From Macrotrachela quadricornifera (lineage: Eukaryota; Rotifera; Eurotatoria; Philodinida; Philodinidae): a stretch of 64,000 nt of DNA. The DNA lies in contig JAJEKB010020372.1 of the NCBI GenBank assembly GCA_022393335.1, forward strand, positions 116,589 to 180,588, written 5' to 3'. The notes beneath the pieces are model-generated. The model saw only the letters and a list, made by a program, of their open reading frames with translations. It made no database searches and was not told the DNA's origin. Positions 32,640-44,232 of the stretch are shown here, in pieces. The position numbers and the translations under genes were made by a program. Numbering within the stretch: the stretch's first letter is position 1; every line of letters starts with the position of its first letter.

Positions 32640-35600
32640 TTATTTTTGACGTATCGGAGTGCGTGAACGGAGACTTTTTGTCTTAGCACCGGCACGTTGA
32701 CGACAAGGATTTGAAGTTGCTTTAATACGAGCACGAACAGCAGCAAGACGTAAACGAGAGGCACGATTAGAATTATCATAACCAGAAATATGAGAACCTA
32801 CAGAACTACAACGAGATATTGGTCTAGCTTCATTTTCATTATTCAACATCATTTGAGTATAAATAGTCATTAAATCATTGTCAGTATCTTGCAATTCATT
32901 GTTATCAGTGTTATTTATTGAAAAATGAGAAACATGTGGTTGCGAAGATGCTGCTATATGATTTGATGTTGTTCTTGTTGTATAATCTAAATAGAAATTT
33001 AAAAAAATAATTTTCTATGTTGCTTGGTATCACATGAATCATGCATTGTTAGAAAATATTATCTGTCATAAAAATCGTGATTTATCAACCGATTTATAAA
33101 AAAACATGGATCTTTCTGTCTTTTTTGGAAATATTTCTTTACAGACGTATTTTCTCATAGATTCTCTCTGCTTGAGGAGATATAATTGCATTTTTCAAGT
33201 CTTTGATGTGATATTCTATACCAGGTTGTTGTACTTGATGATTTTGTTGTTGAGCCAGTTTCAGTGCTTGAACAATCACTACTGTAACGTTTATGTGTCC
33301 AATAATTTGTTTCATTTCATTTGCAGAGATCACTAAAATGAAGAAAAATTCGTTATCAATGATTGTATTTACATCGGTTCGAGCCATCGATTTCGAAAGA
33401 TTCAATTTGCTTACCATCGATGCTCTGTTTGATACAATCGGTATTGGTTTGTAAAAGTCGTTTTGCATTCACTGTTGCATATCCAATATCTATACAGTCA
33501 AGTGTCTGCTTGTTATCATATGGTTCAGCAACCACATCGAATCGAATTCTATTTTAAATTCAACAGTATTTAGATTGTTTACAACATAACGTAACATACT
33601 CTCCGGATGAATTACGTGCAACAAGTGTAGCTAATTGAGCTTGTTGTTCAGAAGTACTTATGGGATAGTCTTTCAAATTCAATGAAAAAGAAATGCAAAA
33701 TAGTTCGAACATTCTGTATAATTATATTACTTTTTTGAAAATTAAAAGCGTATTTTGTCAATGGTCGCTTTTTTGGAAGAGCTACTGGTGTTTCGAGTTC
33801 TTCTGGTGGATAATTAAGAAAATTGATACTAATAAAAATCTTTGCATAATTATCATCATCAAATATAGAACAGTTTTCATAGAGCACAAGATCGTATATA
33901 GCAAATGTGATAGAATGTTCTTGAACGTCTTGAATTTCCGATGATTTGGTGTTAACAGTTGTTCTATTAATGCTTTGTGTTAATATGTTCGACTGATATT
34001 GGTTGTTGTTTTCGATTATAGGGATTATTTCTAAACCAAGTGGCATTTTACATTCAATAGCCATGTAATTTTAAAAAATGAAGAGATTAGGAAAGAGAGA
34101 AGAAACGCGTACCTTGTTTCCAACCATACGATGTTGGTGAAGTTTTTAATCCACCTAGAATATTATTAGTGTATTGAGGTTCAGGCATCGGCAAATTCAT
34201 ATTTAGAGTTGTTGTTGGATATGGTCTATATTAAAAATAAGATAGCTTTGGTTTTTGTTTTGTATTGAAGAAAGAAGACTTACGCTGCAGCATTTTCAAA
34301 TTGGATCATTGAAACATTTGTTTCAATCCGCCGAATAAGTTCTCCACAAGTTGGTCTTCTACGAGGTTCTTGATCCCATGAGTCAGAAATGATGGTTGCA
34401 AATGTCGAGGGGATATCGACTGGAATAGATGGCCTTTTGCCAGCACTAACAGTAGTTATGATAATTGCATCATTCATATCTTCGTATGGCGTACATCTGG
34501 TAGCTATTTCCCAAAATACCACTCCCAAACTATAAACATCACTAGCCATGGATGATTTGCCACTAGAAAATAGTTCAGGTGCTGTCCAACGAAGTGTACC
34601 TAACGGCATTTTTCCACCTGTATGTGACACTGATTGACGACTTGATTCCGAACGAATTTGAGCTAAACTAAAATCAGCTACTTTGACAAGATAACCATTC
34701 GGTGTTGTTTCAATAAGGAAATTTGATGATTTAATATCTCGATGAAGAATTGACATGCTATGTAGATAATTGATGCTTTTCGTTATTTGAAGTGCCAACG
34801 ACCAACGTATTGACCATGAAAGTGTTTGTTCCCTTTTTTTCAACAAATCATAAAGTGATCCAAATGCCATATATTCCATAACAAGTGCATAATAGTTCGG
34901 TTCCATACAAGCACCCAAAATACTAATGACGTGTTCGTATCGAATTTGATACATAGTAGTTATTTCTTTAAGAAAATCTTGTTTTACTGTATCGGATATA
35001 TTATGAACACGTATAACTTTGATAGCTACATCATGATGTCGACTAAGCCATTTTCCATGATAAACATCAGCGAAAGCACCTTCACCAATTCGTTCTTGTT
35101 GTATTAAATCATATCCAGGAATGTGAATAAAAAGTTTTTTTTCGCTTTCAGTTTTCTTTGCAACTTGAGAATCTCGAGCTTTTTGTATATCTTGTTGAAG
35201 ATGAAATTTAAACGAATCGATATGTCGATAAAATTCTTCTCTCGTAAATTTAAATGTATGAAATAATTCTTTATGTTGTTGAGCCATTTTTAATGCTAAT
35301 TCATCGATATTTGATGATACTTCATTAAGATCAGCATATTGATCAGCAAAATCTTCTTCATCATTAAATAATTGATATATATCTAGTGGTAAATTAAGAT
35401 CTGCACTATTACACATTAATAGATCATTAAACATTCGAAATCGTTCTTTATATTCAAAATTGTTCATATAGTGTTGAAATAAGAGAGGATCAAGAAACTT
35501 TTGTATAAATTTAATAATTTGTTGTAGCGTATTATGTAAATCCTGTAATTGTGGCTTTATTCCCACTCTATTCGGATTGGAATTAAAATCATATTCGAGA

Positions 35601-35806
35601 CGAGAACAGATAACATGAATTCGTTTATTCAAACCTAAAATACGTTGAAGAATATTTTGTCAAACAAGAAAAAAAGAGATCAATCTATTCAATAGATTAA
35701 AAAACTTACGTTGAAATTGACGTTTGTTGAATTTGACATCCTTAGATATTTCATTAATGGTAGTTGCATGTTTCATACTACTTTTCACAAGTTCGGTGGA
35801 ATCCAT
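32640..35806 (-). CDS. MLKL-like helical domain + TKL kinase + RPGRIP1-type C2 domain protein (8-exon model)
   Basis: Minus-strand exons are 35710-35806, 34284-35634, 34113-34225, 33731-34030, 33600-33669, 33415-33548, 33147-33332 and 32640-32986. All introns are GT..AG and every phase matches, giving 865 residues. Residues 1-150 are helical (FNKRQFQRLNKRIHVI, LQDLHNTLQQIIKFIQKFL), like the four-helix domain of MLKL. Residues about 208-475 are a TKL kinase: glycine loop GEGAFADV (217-223), VAIK Lys238, Glu256, HRD 330-332, DFS 353-355 in place of DFG, APE 384-386. Residues about 555-735 match the C-terminal C2 domain of RPGRIP1/RPGRIP1L: INFLNYPPEELETPVALPK, IRFDVVAEPYD, CIDIGYATVNAKRLL, IIGHINVTVVIVQAL. 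The tail is basic. That C2 domain normally acts at the ciliary transition zone. The last intron (donor GTCTGT) is the weakest. A break into two genes after residue 482 is possible but not suggested by the signals. Confidence 0.65.
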
Positions 35807-37220
35807 ATTTAGCACAACTATGTAGCTATCGATCTCGTATAATTCTTAAGACGACAAATTTTTAGAACTGATACCAATCAGTTTTCATTCGTTGGAGAAA
35901 TTTTAAAAATATCACTTACCGAAATCAGTCTTAATCGAATTGAATTACTGTTTTGAAACACAATGAAGACGTCTGTCTTCCTAACGGTTGTAAGATAAAT
36001 TGGGCTTTAAGAATTTCAGAAGATCAAAATTCACGGACTTCAATCACGTCTATATGTACTGTTATGTTTAACCTTGAAAAAATCTTCTACTACTGATTGT
36101 ATGAGAAAAAAAAGAAATGGAGTGTGCATTTGAAAAAAACAAATCTTGAAAAATTTTCTTTTTTTTTCATAAAAGTGACGCACATTCTTCGTCATCTTTC
36201 TTTTGCTTATCGATTTTGTTTGCAATGACTCAAGTCGTCACCCTCTTTTGTACGCGTGTTACTAGACATATGATCTAGGGTCACATTTTTCTTCTCTCCT
36301 TTTTGTTTTCATCATTCATGACGTATGATATATGATGCGTTGTGCCAAAAATGTAATGATATATCACATTTTTCCTTCTTTTTTTCTTGTTTGGAGGGTG
36401 AGGATTTATTTTGTTGCTTTAAATGGATTTTTTCTTCGAAGATAAAGCCTACGATATAAACATACACTCTCACTCTTAAGTCAATATCTGATTTACAATG
36501 TACCTAGCTGCATCATGTTTCACACAGCAGTAAACTATTGGTTCAATCGATCGGATAATTGTTCCATTTTTAGCAGAAATGGAAAAATGTAACTTATAAA
36601 CATGTAGAAGCATGAAACAACAGAACGACAAAAGAAAAATATACGTATATAATATATTAGTTGAAATTGCACATCTATCGATATTCAAAGTGAAATCGTT
36701 CAATAAAAAAACAAAAGAAAGAAAGGAGAAAAAATATATATAATCCATTATCTGAACCATTTCTGTTGGAAAAAATTCACTTCTGCTTGAAGAAAGCCTT
36801 AAGATGAAAAAAATTAATTTTGGTTTCTCTCTCTATATGTTTTCCATTTCTGCTTGTGGGTCGAGAAATGGATAAAGCATTTCTGTTTAATAACGGATTT
36901 CTTCTTAAAAAGTAACCACTACTAGTAGAAAAGAATCCATATCCCAGTCAAACGCGAAAGTTTAAAAAACGCATGTATTTGCAATTTTTTGCGAATGAAT
37001 GCAGGTCAACAATACATGCATGGAGATGCATGCCACTAGATACATAGGACACTACAAAAGTTTTCTCATACGGTTCCTCTAGAGGTCATAATTTAAGGAC
37101 ATCTATTCTATTATAATGACCAAACATATTCAGGATTACGTCCAAAATTTCAGACTTCCAACTTTTAACCATCGTTGTATTTTTTCATTTCTTTCGATTC
37201 ACCCTCACATCATTTTCGAT
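35807..37220. other. Kinase-gene 5' flank and AT-rich spacer
   Basis: 35807-35950 should hold the kinase promoter or 5' UTR. Beyond that I see no genes. The segment 37040-37110 (ggacactacaaaagttttct) may be the left end of the mariner relic, unconfirmed because the opposite end was not found. Confidence 0.35.
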
Positions 37221-37485
37221 ATGACTGTTCAACTCTCACGTCAACAATTTCGTACTATGATTTTATATCACTGGAAAATTAGTTTAACGTACAAGGAAAG
37301 TCATGTCCATTTGTGGCAAGCATGGGGGGCCAAACACCTTCTGACCACACAGTCTTCAATCGGTTTCATAAAATCCAACGAAATATTTTTAGTGTTGAAG
37401 ATACTCCCCGTCCAGCTCGTCCTCGAACATCTGTTAACGAACAAACAATTGACGCTGTACGATCAATAATTGACAATCAGCAGTA
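37221..37485 (+). pseudogene. Mariner-family transposase, N-terminal fragment
   Basis: The frame starts MTVQLSRQQFRTMILYHW and continues LTYKESHVHLWQAW, then shifts by one base in a G run at 37322-37327 into SDHTVFNRFHKIQRNIFSVED and RPARPRTSVNEQTIDAVRSII. This is the paired helix-turn-helix DNA-binding region of mariner/Tc1 transposases (the FxxW.RFH-type helix, DxPR.GRP-type linker and V...I segment). The coding text is then cut by a MITE at TA (37484-37485). A few codons (LQQQNFS) resume after it. No DD[D/E] catalytic part was found. Confidence 0.65.
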
Positions 37486-37680
37486 CCCACCATCCAGAAA
37501 TTGGAAATTCAATAGCAATTCAAGTGAAATTCAAGAAATTCTACAATGACAGTGCTTGAAACACTGTTAGACACAACGCAACTGAGGGGGCTACAAAGAC
37601 TGGTACATAAAATCTTCACATGAGTTTCAAACACTGAATTCCACTTGAATTCCTTGAATTTACAATTCCTGGATGGTGGG
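37486..37680. mobile_element. 195-bp Tc1/mariner-type MITE with TA target duplication
   Basis: cccaccatccagaaattgga (37486) and its inverse tccaggaattgtaaa.. are near-perfect terminal repeats; the right end reads caattcctggatggtggg (ending 37680). TA flanks both sides (37484-37485 and 37681-37682). Inner arms pair aattcaagtgaaattcaa with ttgaattccttgaattt. It lies inside the mariner fragment, so it is younger than that copy. Confidence 0.85.
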
Positions 37681-37682
37681 TA

Positions 37683-38334
37683 TATCTCCAACAACAAAAT
37701 TTTTCTTAGATTTCAGAGATAAAAACATATGGCCACTTTATGTCTTTTATATTACTATGACTGTCAAAAAATAAATAAATATCTGTTTTTTTCTATCGTT
37801 AATAAATGTTTGATTTTTATTTCTTTGGAAATTTCTCTTGATTCAAATGGACAGAAAAAAAAAGTTAAATATAAATTAACACTTCTAGTTCTACATATTT
37901 TATCTTTGATAAAACAAAGTTAATGAGTCATATTATAAAAACAACATCACCAAAACCTTTTTCTCTAACATAATTGATGAGAAAAAATATGAATAAATTT
38001 CTATATCTTATTCTATAAATGAAACTATAAGAAATTAAAATAACTATTGTATGTCTTAATGATCAATGCTTCAAGAATTCCATAGAAGAAAAAGCAGCTT
38101 CTTTAATCTTGGATTTTCTAAAAAAAACTGTTGAGACACAACAAAGAGGGATTGAGCATATGTATTATTCAAGACTAAGTATGACATATAATCTTAATTA
38201 GACGGATGATCTTGCAGTTTAGATATTGTACCTTAAACAATTATTTATATAAATAAGAGATAAAATTTAATAATGAACATTTAAAAAGCTCTGCTGGAAC
38301 ATATCAATATTAACTGATATTTATTTCATGCTTT
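37683..38334. other. No feature recognised
   Basis: AT-rich, with a hydrophobic plus-strand frame at 37729-37923 that lacks support. It may include the decayed 3' part of the mariner. Confidence 0.35.
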
Positions 38335-40083
38335 CCCATGTCATGAAAATCGGGCAAAAATCGTCCAAAATGGTGATTTTTACGGATTTTTTCTCCGATT
38401 TTGTAACAAAATCACGATCAATGCACGGTTAATCGCGATTTTTCTTGAACTGGTAAGCGCTTTATTTATATCTCTTACTCCTTATTTTTATCCTAAACCT
38501 CTTAATTCTATATCTAACCCCCTATTCCTATCATCAACTTCTTAATTCCATATCGATTCCCTTATTCCTATATCTACCCGCCGATTTCTATTCTTAATTC
38601 CATAATTCTATATCTACCTCTCTATTTCTATCCTTAACCTCTTCTTCCTACCGCTAACTCTTTATTTCTATATCTAATTCCTTATTTCTAAATATACTCC
38701 TCAGAAGTACATACAATTCTTTATAACTATTACTGAACCATTACTCCTATGCTTGAACTATAATGGAACCTTTATTTGCATATTGAAGTTATTATCTTAA
38801 TATCTTACCACTTGCAATTATATCTGATTTGAAATCTGTGTGTAACCCCTCATAACTGTGCCTTTCCTATTTTAGCTATACTTTAAATTCGAATAACTAT
38901 ATCTCTCCATCGCCAGCAAAATGTAAACTCTCATATCTATACTGAACCACCTATTACTAGCGGTTAGTGCTTATATCTATATCCAACTCAATAAAACAGT
39001 GTCCAAACTCGGCTTGTGTGCTCAGCAGGAAAGTTAAAAAAAATGTTAAAACTTTTGTGTTTGCTCAAAAAAAAAGTTTCACGTTCTTCTGTAAGTTTCA
39101 AAAAAGATTTAATGCTTTAACATTCGTATGAAGTTAGCATTAGCACAATAAACATTTATCTTACTCACGTAAGCTTCATTTTGGTATATGAGAAGAGTTA
39201 TAATGTGCAAAGAGAACAAAATTGTTTTGACACTGAGGACAAATGTCCAAAAATGTAGCAAGTATAGTGTTGCCTTGTTAGGAGCAGTAATTGTTTGCAT
39301 AATGGCGATGCTAACTTAATACAATTTCGAAAATGTCTAATTACTTTGTTAACACTAATAGAGATGCTCTGCATTCGTTTTTCAATTTTAATAGAGAAAT
39401 ATTAGAGATAGCGTTAAATAATGAAATTCTGTAGCTAAGACGATTGTACTGCTCTAATCTCTCGCATCTATTATCTGAGGACCTTTCACATAACTATATA
39501 GAAGCCTTTATATTCGATCTTAGCATATTTATTGATGTCAATCCACTTAAATCTGACAACAATCTGATGCATATGTTTCATCTCTCAATACCTATTTTCA
39601 TCTAGCTGCACTATATGTATCTTGCATCTTTTTTTATTCCGATATTCATGAATGTCTCCTGATATGCGAGCGACACGAAAGTAATCACATCAATAGTAGA
39701 AATTTATTTTATGAATAATCATTTTTCACACAACAGAGTTACTGATTTTGATCGTAAATGCTTCTTTTAGAATTGCTGTTTACCCTTTTTCTGAATTAAA
39801 AAATATTAAATTCACTAAGTCTGTTATTTAGTCGCAACTTAGCAGGAATATAAAAAAATCGCCGATTAATCGAGATTAATTGGTGATTTTTTTCTCGAAA
39901 TCAAGGTTTAACGTCATTATTTCAAAAAAATCGTCGATTAATCGCGATTCATTGTCAAAGCTCAAAAAAATCGTCGAGAAATCGTGATTAAATCACGATT
40001 TTTGATCAAAATCGCGATTAATCATCCATATTTTGCGAAATCGCGAGTAATCGTCCAAAACAAGGCGATTTTGATGACATGGG
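38335..40083. mobile_element. 1.75-kb inverted-repeat element rich in cgattaatcgcgatt
   Basis: cccatgtcatgaaaatcggg (38335) is mirrored by cgattttgatgacatggg (ending 40083). Both end regions are packed with aatcgcgattt, cgattaatcg and aaaatcgtc motifs (38345-38455 and 39850-40075), while the middle is ordinary AT-rich DNA plus a minisatellite. No protein is encoded. No clear target duplication. Confidence 0.65.
38452..38720. repeat. Short-period minisatellite (tatatctaaccccctatt type)
   Basis: About a dozen degenerate units of roughly 20 bases: cttaattctatatctaacc, ccctattcctatcatcaac, cttattcctatatctaccc and so on. Fainter units continue to about 39000. Confidence 0.75.
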
Positions 40084-41269
40084 TACTTTAGTGTACATAT
40101 AGGCAAAAATATTAAATTTCTCAACTGATTATTTTTAAGAGCACATCATTCAGAAATTGACCTGTTGGAGTTTTTGACCTCTCATCCATCCTCCTACATT
40201 TCATATATGAATACCTGTTTGAGGTAAACTAATCGTTTGCATAGAACGAAACCAATAGTGGGAAACATCGTTTAATATAATATATATATAATTGTCTTTC
40301 TATTTACTTATTTTTTCATTTACCTTTTATGATGTATGACACCATTATTATTTGATCAATTTTCTCTCTCCTCTATCTTACGGCAGTCGTATTTCGCCTT
40401 TAGTATAAGATGTCACTAACATACATGATCGCAATTTTACAATCGCAACGTTTCTTTTATTATTGATTGTGAATCATGTTCTATAGAAACAATAAACTCA
40501 ATATAGAAAAAATCAAGAGTTTCGATATTTATCAAAGGTTTTTTTGTAAAAACAAATGTTTGCTAAAGATATCTAATTTGTATATTTTTAATATCTATCG
40601 AATAAACATAGGTACAAAATTTTAAGCGAAAATACAAATAGCTTTCATCAGACATCTAAACTGAGCATGATTTATTGTACAGGGTGACTGGAAAGTCATC
40701 TACCAAAAAAAATTTGAATAACTATTTTACGACTTGAGCAAATGAGTTGATTTTTTTTATCAATGATAGACGCATGTTCAAAGTTTACATCCATAAAGAC
40801 ATGCTAAAAAAACTCTTCGTTAAGTATTTTGTTTTCTTTTCTATCTGTCAAAAAGTAAAACGTTTTTTATTAAGATCAATAGTGATACTTTACAAAAAGT
40901 TTCTCTAGGCATGTCTTTATGGATATAAAGCTTGTACATGTCTCTATCACTGATAGAAAAACTCAGCTCGTCTACCGAAGCCGCAATAGAGATATTCAAT
41001 TTCTTTTTCGGTATACTGACTTTTGCGCTACCTTGTATATTAAATAAAATAAAAAAATCTCTACATTTATTTTCATTTATCAGATAATTGAAAAAACTAC
41101 TAGTATTGCCGTAGCTTGTCTCATCCTCACCCTAGTTTCATCCATATAAAACAACGATCAAATTTCCCTGATAGTGAAGTAAATTGATTTTATCTAGATA
41201 TGCATATTAATATGTGGAAGGAATAATCGATCAACAACGTTTTATTTTTCGCATTTTCAATCAACATCG
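40084..41269. other. AT-rich spacer; trace of retroelement-associated repeat
   Basis: No gene seen. gccgtagcttgtctcatcctcaccc at 41108 resembles the gtagctttctcaccctcac text that follows the hammerhead motifs at 60-63 kb, so it may be a short remnant. 40680-41040 contains cgttaagtattttgttttc and its approximate inverse repeat parts. Confidence 0.4.
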
Positions 41270-41980
41270 ATGTCGAATATGAAAATAACGTCTCTGACTT
41301 ATTTCTACATACTCATAGTGTCGGTAATGGGATTCATTCCACATTCTTCTGTTCGACTCAATGATCACGCTAGCGGAAGTGAGTTTTTCTTGTCTCTATA
41401 GCCTTGATGCGATTGCATCGTATTGCCTATTATAGGTATTACACACACCTAAAAAAGACAGCAAGCAATTACCCACAGTCTTATGCGTTATTTTCTCGAT
41501 ACACATTCGATTCAAAGCCAAGAGATTGATGAACTCCATCGTCTGGCCTATCCTCATTGGACTAGGAATCAATTTCAACAGCAATTCTATCCATTGAAAT
41601 CTGTTCGTGATACGATTCTTGAGGAGAATGACTTGCTCGATTTTGATACGTGGACAAAAAAATTACCGGTAGCCCATTTTGAGAGTGGAAGAAACCGTCA
41701 TAAAAGACAATTATATTCATCAGATTTCACAGATCCATATCTAGATGTCAATACAAGTAGATCAAAGAAAAAAGGCGTGCATCATTATATACCACCATCA
41801 CACCTATGGTCTACTACATCCCATCTAGAAAAAAGTCCATCACCTTTCCTAACTGATCGTTGTACCACAACAAAATGGGTCAATGCTAAAGGCGCTATGT
41901 TTTCAAAAAAATTACAAACAACGGAAGTTGACTGTGCTACTGGCAAGCCTATTAAAAAAAATTGGTGGAGTGGAAAATAA
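41270..41980 (+). CDS. Secreted protein of unknown function, two exons
   Basis: Exon 1 (41270-41378) encodes a clear signal peptide, MSNMKITSLTYFYILIVSV then MGFIPHSSV. A GTGAGT donor (41379) with an acceptor at 41465 joins in frame to exon 2 (41466-41980), giving about 207 residues. Exon 2 reads MRYFLDTHSIQSQEIDELHR, AYPHWTRNQFQQQFYPL, ESGRNRHKRQLYSSD and ends VDCATGKPIKKNWWSGK. It has only two or three cysteines, several dibasic sites and many aromatic residues. I recognise no domain. The acceptor choice is inferred from frame (an earlier AG at 41435 would lead to a stop). It could be a secreted peptide precursor or a cilium/gland protein; neither is shown. Confidence 0.55.
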
Positions 41981-44232
41981 AAGTGATATTACAATATAAA
42001 CAATATTATGTTTAATTGTGATATAGTTATTTATAAAAAATAAAATCACCTTTATTCTCTCGACTTAAGGCAGGGTCATACGGAAAAAAATCCGTTTGTT
42101 TGTTAGTTTGTCTGTGTCAGGGTCAAAGATCAAGAAAACTTCTTATTAAAAAAAACATATTACACAATTATAGCTTCAAGAAAATTTCCTCCAGAATCGA
42201 AGAGTATTATCAGTTTTGCAAAATTTCCTAATAACTCTTTTCGGTAAAAGAAGAATCTTTTGAAGCAAATAACAATTTATTATAAAGTTTGACTAAAGGT
42301 TTTCAGGGTCGACAAATCGAATGATACTTTTGGCTTTTGAAAACTTTGAATTAATTTTTATAGGTCATAGAAGTTGAGATTTTTTCTCAGTATTAGTCAA
42401 TTGTCACACAAACACTGCGTGTGTTATTCTGAGATTTTGAATAAAAATTTCTTTTTTCCTTAATTATCGTTATAAATGCTATCTGTTTCGCTATGACAAA
42501 AATAACATTGATAACCTCCATAAAATTTTTTTACTCGTTATTCTTTGAGAATTCAATTATAATATAATATCATATTGTCATCATGTGAAACAAAGATCGA
42601 AAAAATTGCATTCTTTATCATTTTATGTGGATACATATCAGGAGACTTGTGTCAATGATGAGTCATTGTCAAGTAGAATACCATTGTAAGAAGATGGATA
42701 TGTTAAATAATGTTTGATAATTTAATAATTCTTCGTAATTTTTATATTAAAATTAAAATAAAACAGAAGTATATAATTTTTTTTGAACAGTTAGATTTAT
42801 CATGTGATGAATAAATTGAAAAAAGATTTATTATTTCATAATTGAAGAACTATTTATATTCCTAAGTGTCTTTTAATTAAAAAACCAAAACTGTTTGAAT
42901 ATATGAATTTATTTAACTTTTAGAGAATTCTAAAATAAATAAAGTGTTGCTTATTTAATAATAACTGATTATGGTAAGAACTCATATCATATTTAACTTT
43001 TTCTTGATTTTATAAATTCTTTTATAGAATAGAAGTTCAGTATGAGTTTCTATTTTGTTTGAAGAGTCAAAAGTTTGAAGATGAAATTCTATAAAGTGCA
43101 ACTTTTTTTTTCTTTTATGACTAGGATTTCATTAGCTTACATATACAGAAGTGTTCAAGAATTGATTAATTGCAGTTTTCAAATTGTATAATCAATTTCA
43201 GAAATAAAACGATATATTCTTTTATTATTTTGACAAAAATATAGAGAAAGTACCTGAGCATTTAATATTGATTTTTAGTTTTGAGTGTGATTAACATTCA
43301 TATAGTTTGAACTGTCTATCATTTCCATCTATGAATAGCTCATTTTTAACTTCATAACAAGAAGCTCCGTTGTTCATTAGTGCAAACTATATAATATAAA
43401 TGAAATTATAATTATGCAAGAAGAAACAATGAATTAACCTATCTAATATTTAATGTTATATTTTTTATTGCTCTAATTGGATACAATATGCTATTATTCT
43501 GTAGGAAGATTTACTTAACGAATATTACAGTGATGTTTACTTCGTATTCTATTTATCAAAATATTGATACTTATGTATATTTGTAAATGCATTCTCACAG
43601 GTTTACTGTTTGAATAATCAAACAAAATAATTCAACTTGATTGTATAATATTTTCCACTTGTTCTAACTCATTTAGCAGAATAGAATTAATTCGTATAAA
43701 TTGCATGCATATGATTAATAATTAATTCCAACGACTTGTACATTAATCGATTTTTAATAAAAAAGAAAGAAAGATTCGAATAGAAGAATAAGAGAAACAG
43801 AAGGTATTTCTCGATCATAACTATCTGTTATGTAATCAGTTGGATCAAATACAGAACTGATATAGCGTACAGTCACTTATCTGGAACTATTTTTATTATG
43901 AATCTTTGTATTTTCTAATTGATATATATTTACAGATGTAAAAAGTACAAAATAAATGAACTTAACCACAAAAATACACTTTAAGTTTGTTTTAGAAAAT
44001 GTCCTTAAACACCTTAATATAAAGATGTATAAGTATGTTATTAACAAATCATTTCAGAAGAAACGTCGAGAAACATTTTATTAACGTTTATATTGATTTT
44101 AATTCAAAATAAAGTCATGCATCATTGATTTTTCTTGCTTTCTTCATAAAAAAGAATGCATAAAATATGTCCTATAAAAGGAATAATCAAATTCAACTAT
44201 TCATTTCGTTTAATCATTTTATTATACATCAA
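41981..44232. other. Gene-poor AT-rich stretch with two dispersed-repeat traces
   Basis: 42062-42150 holds an inverted relative of the repeat at 31498 and 54795 (cagggtcatacgg, gtctgtgtcagggtcaaagatc). 42290-42345 holds gtttgactaaaggttttcag and ggtcgacaaatcgaatgat, a relative of the repeats at 49078-49500. The remainder is AT-rich with no frames. Confidence 0.5.

Noticed and set aside
33139..34064. Separate short genes downstream of the kinase
   Set aside because: Their ends coincide with splice sites that join them in phase to the kinase exons; read alone they lack starts.
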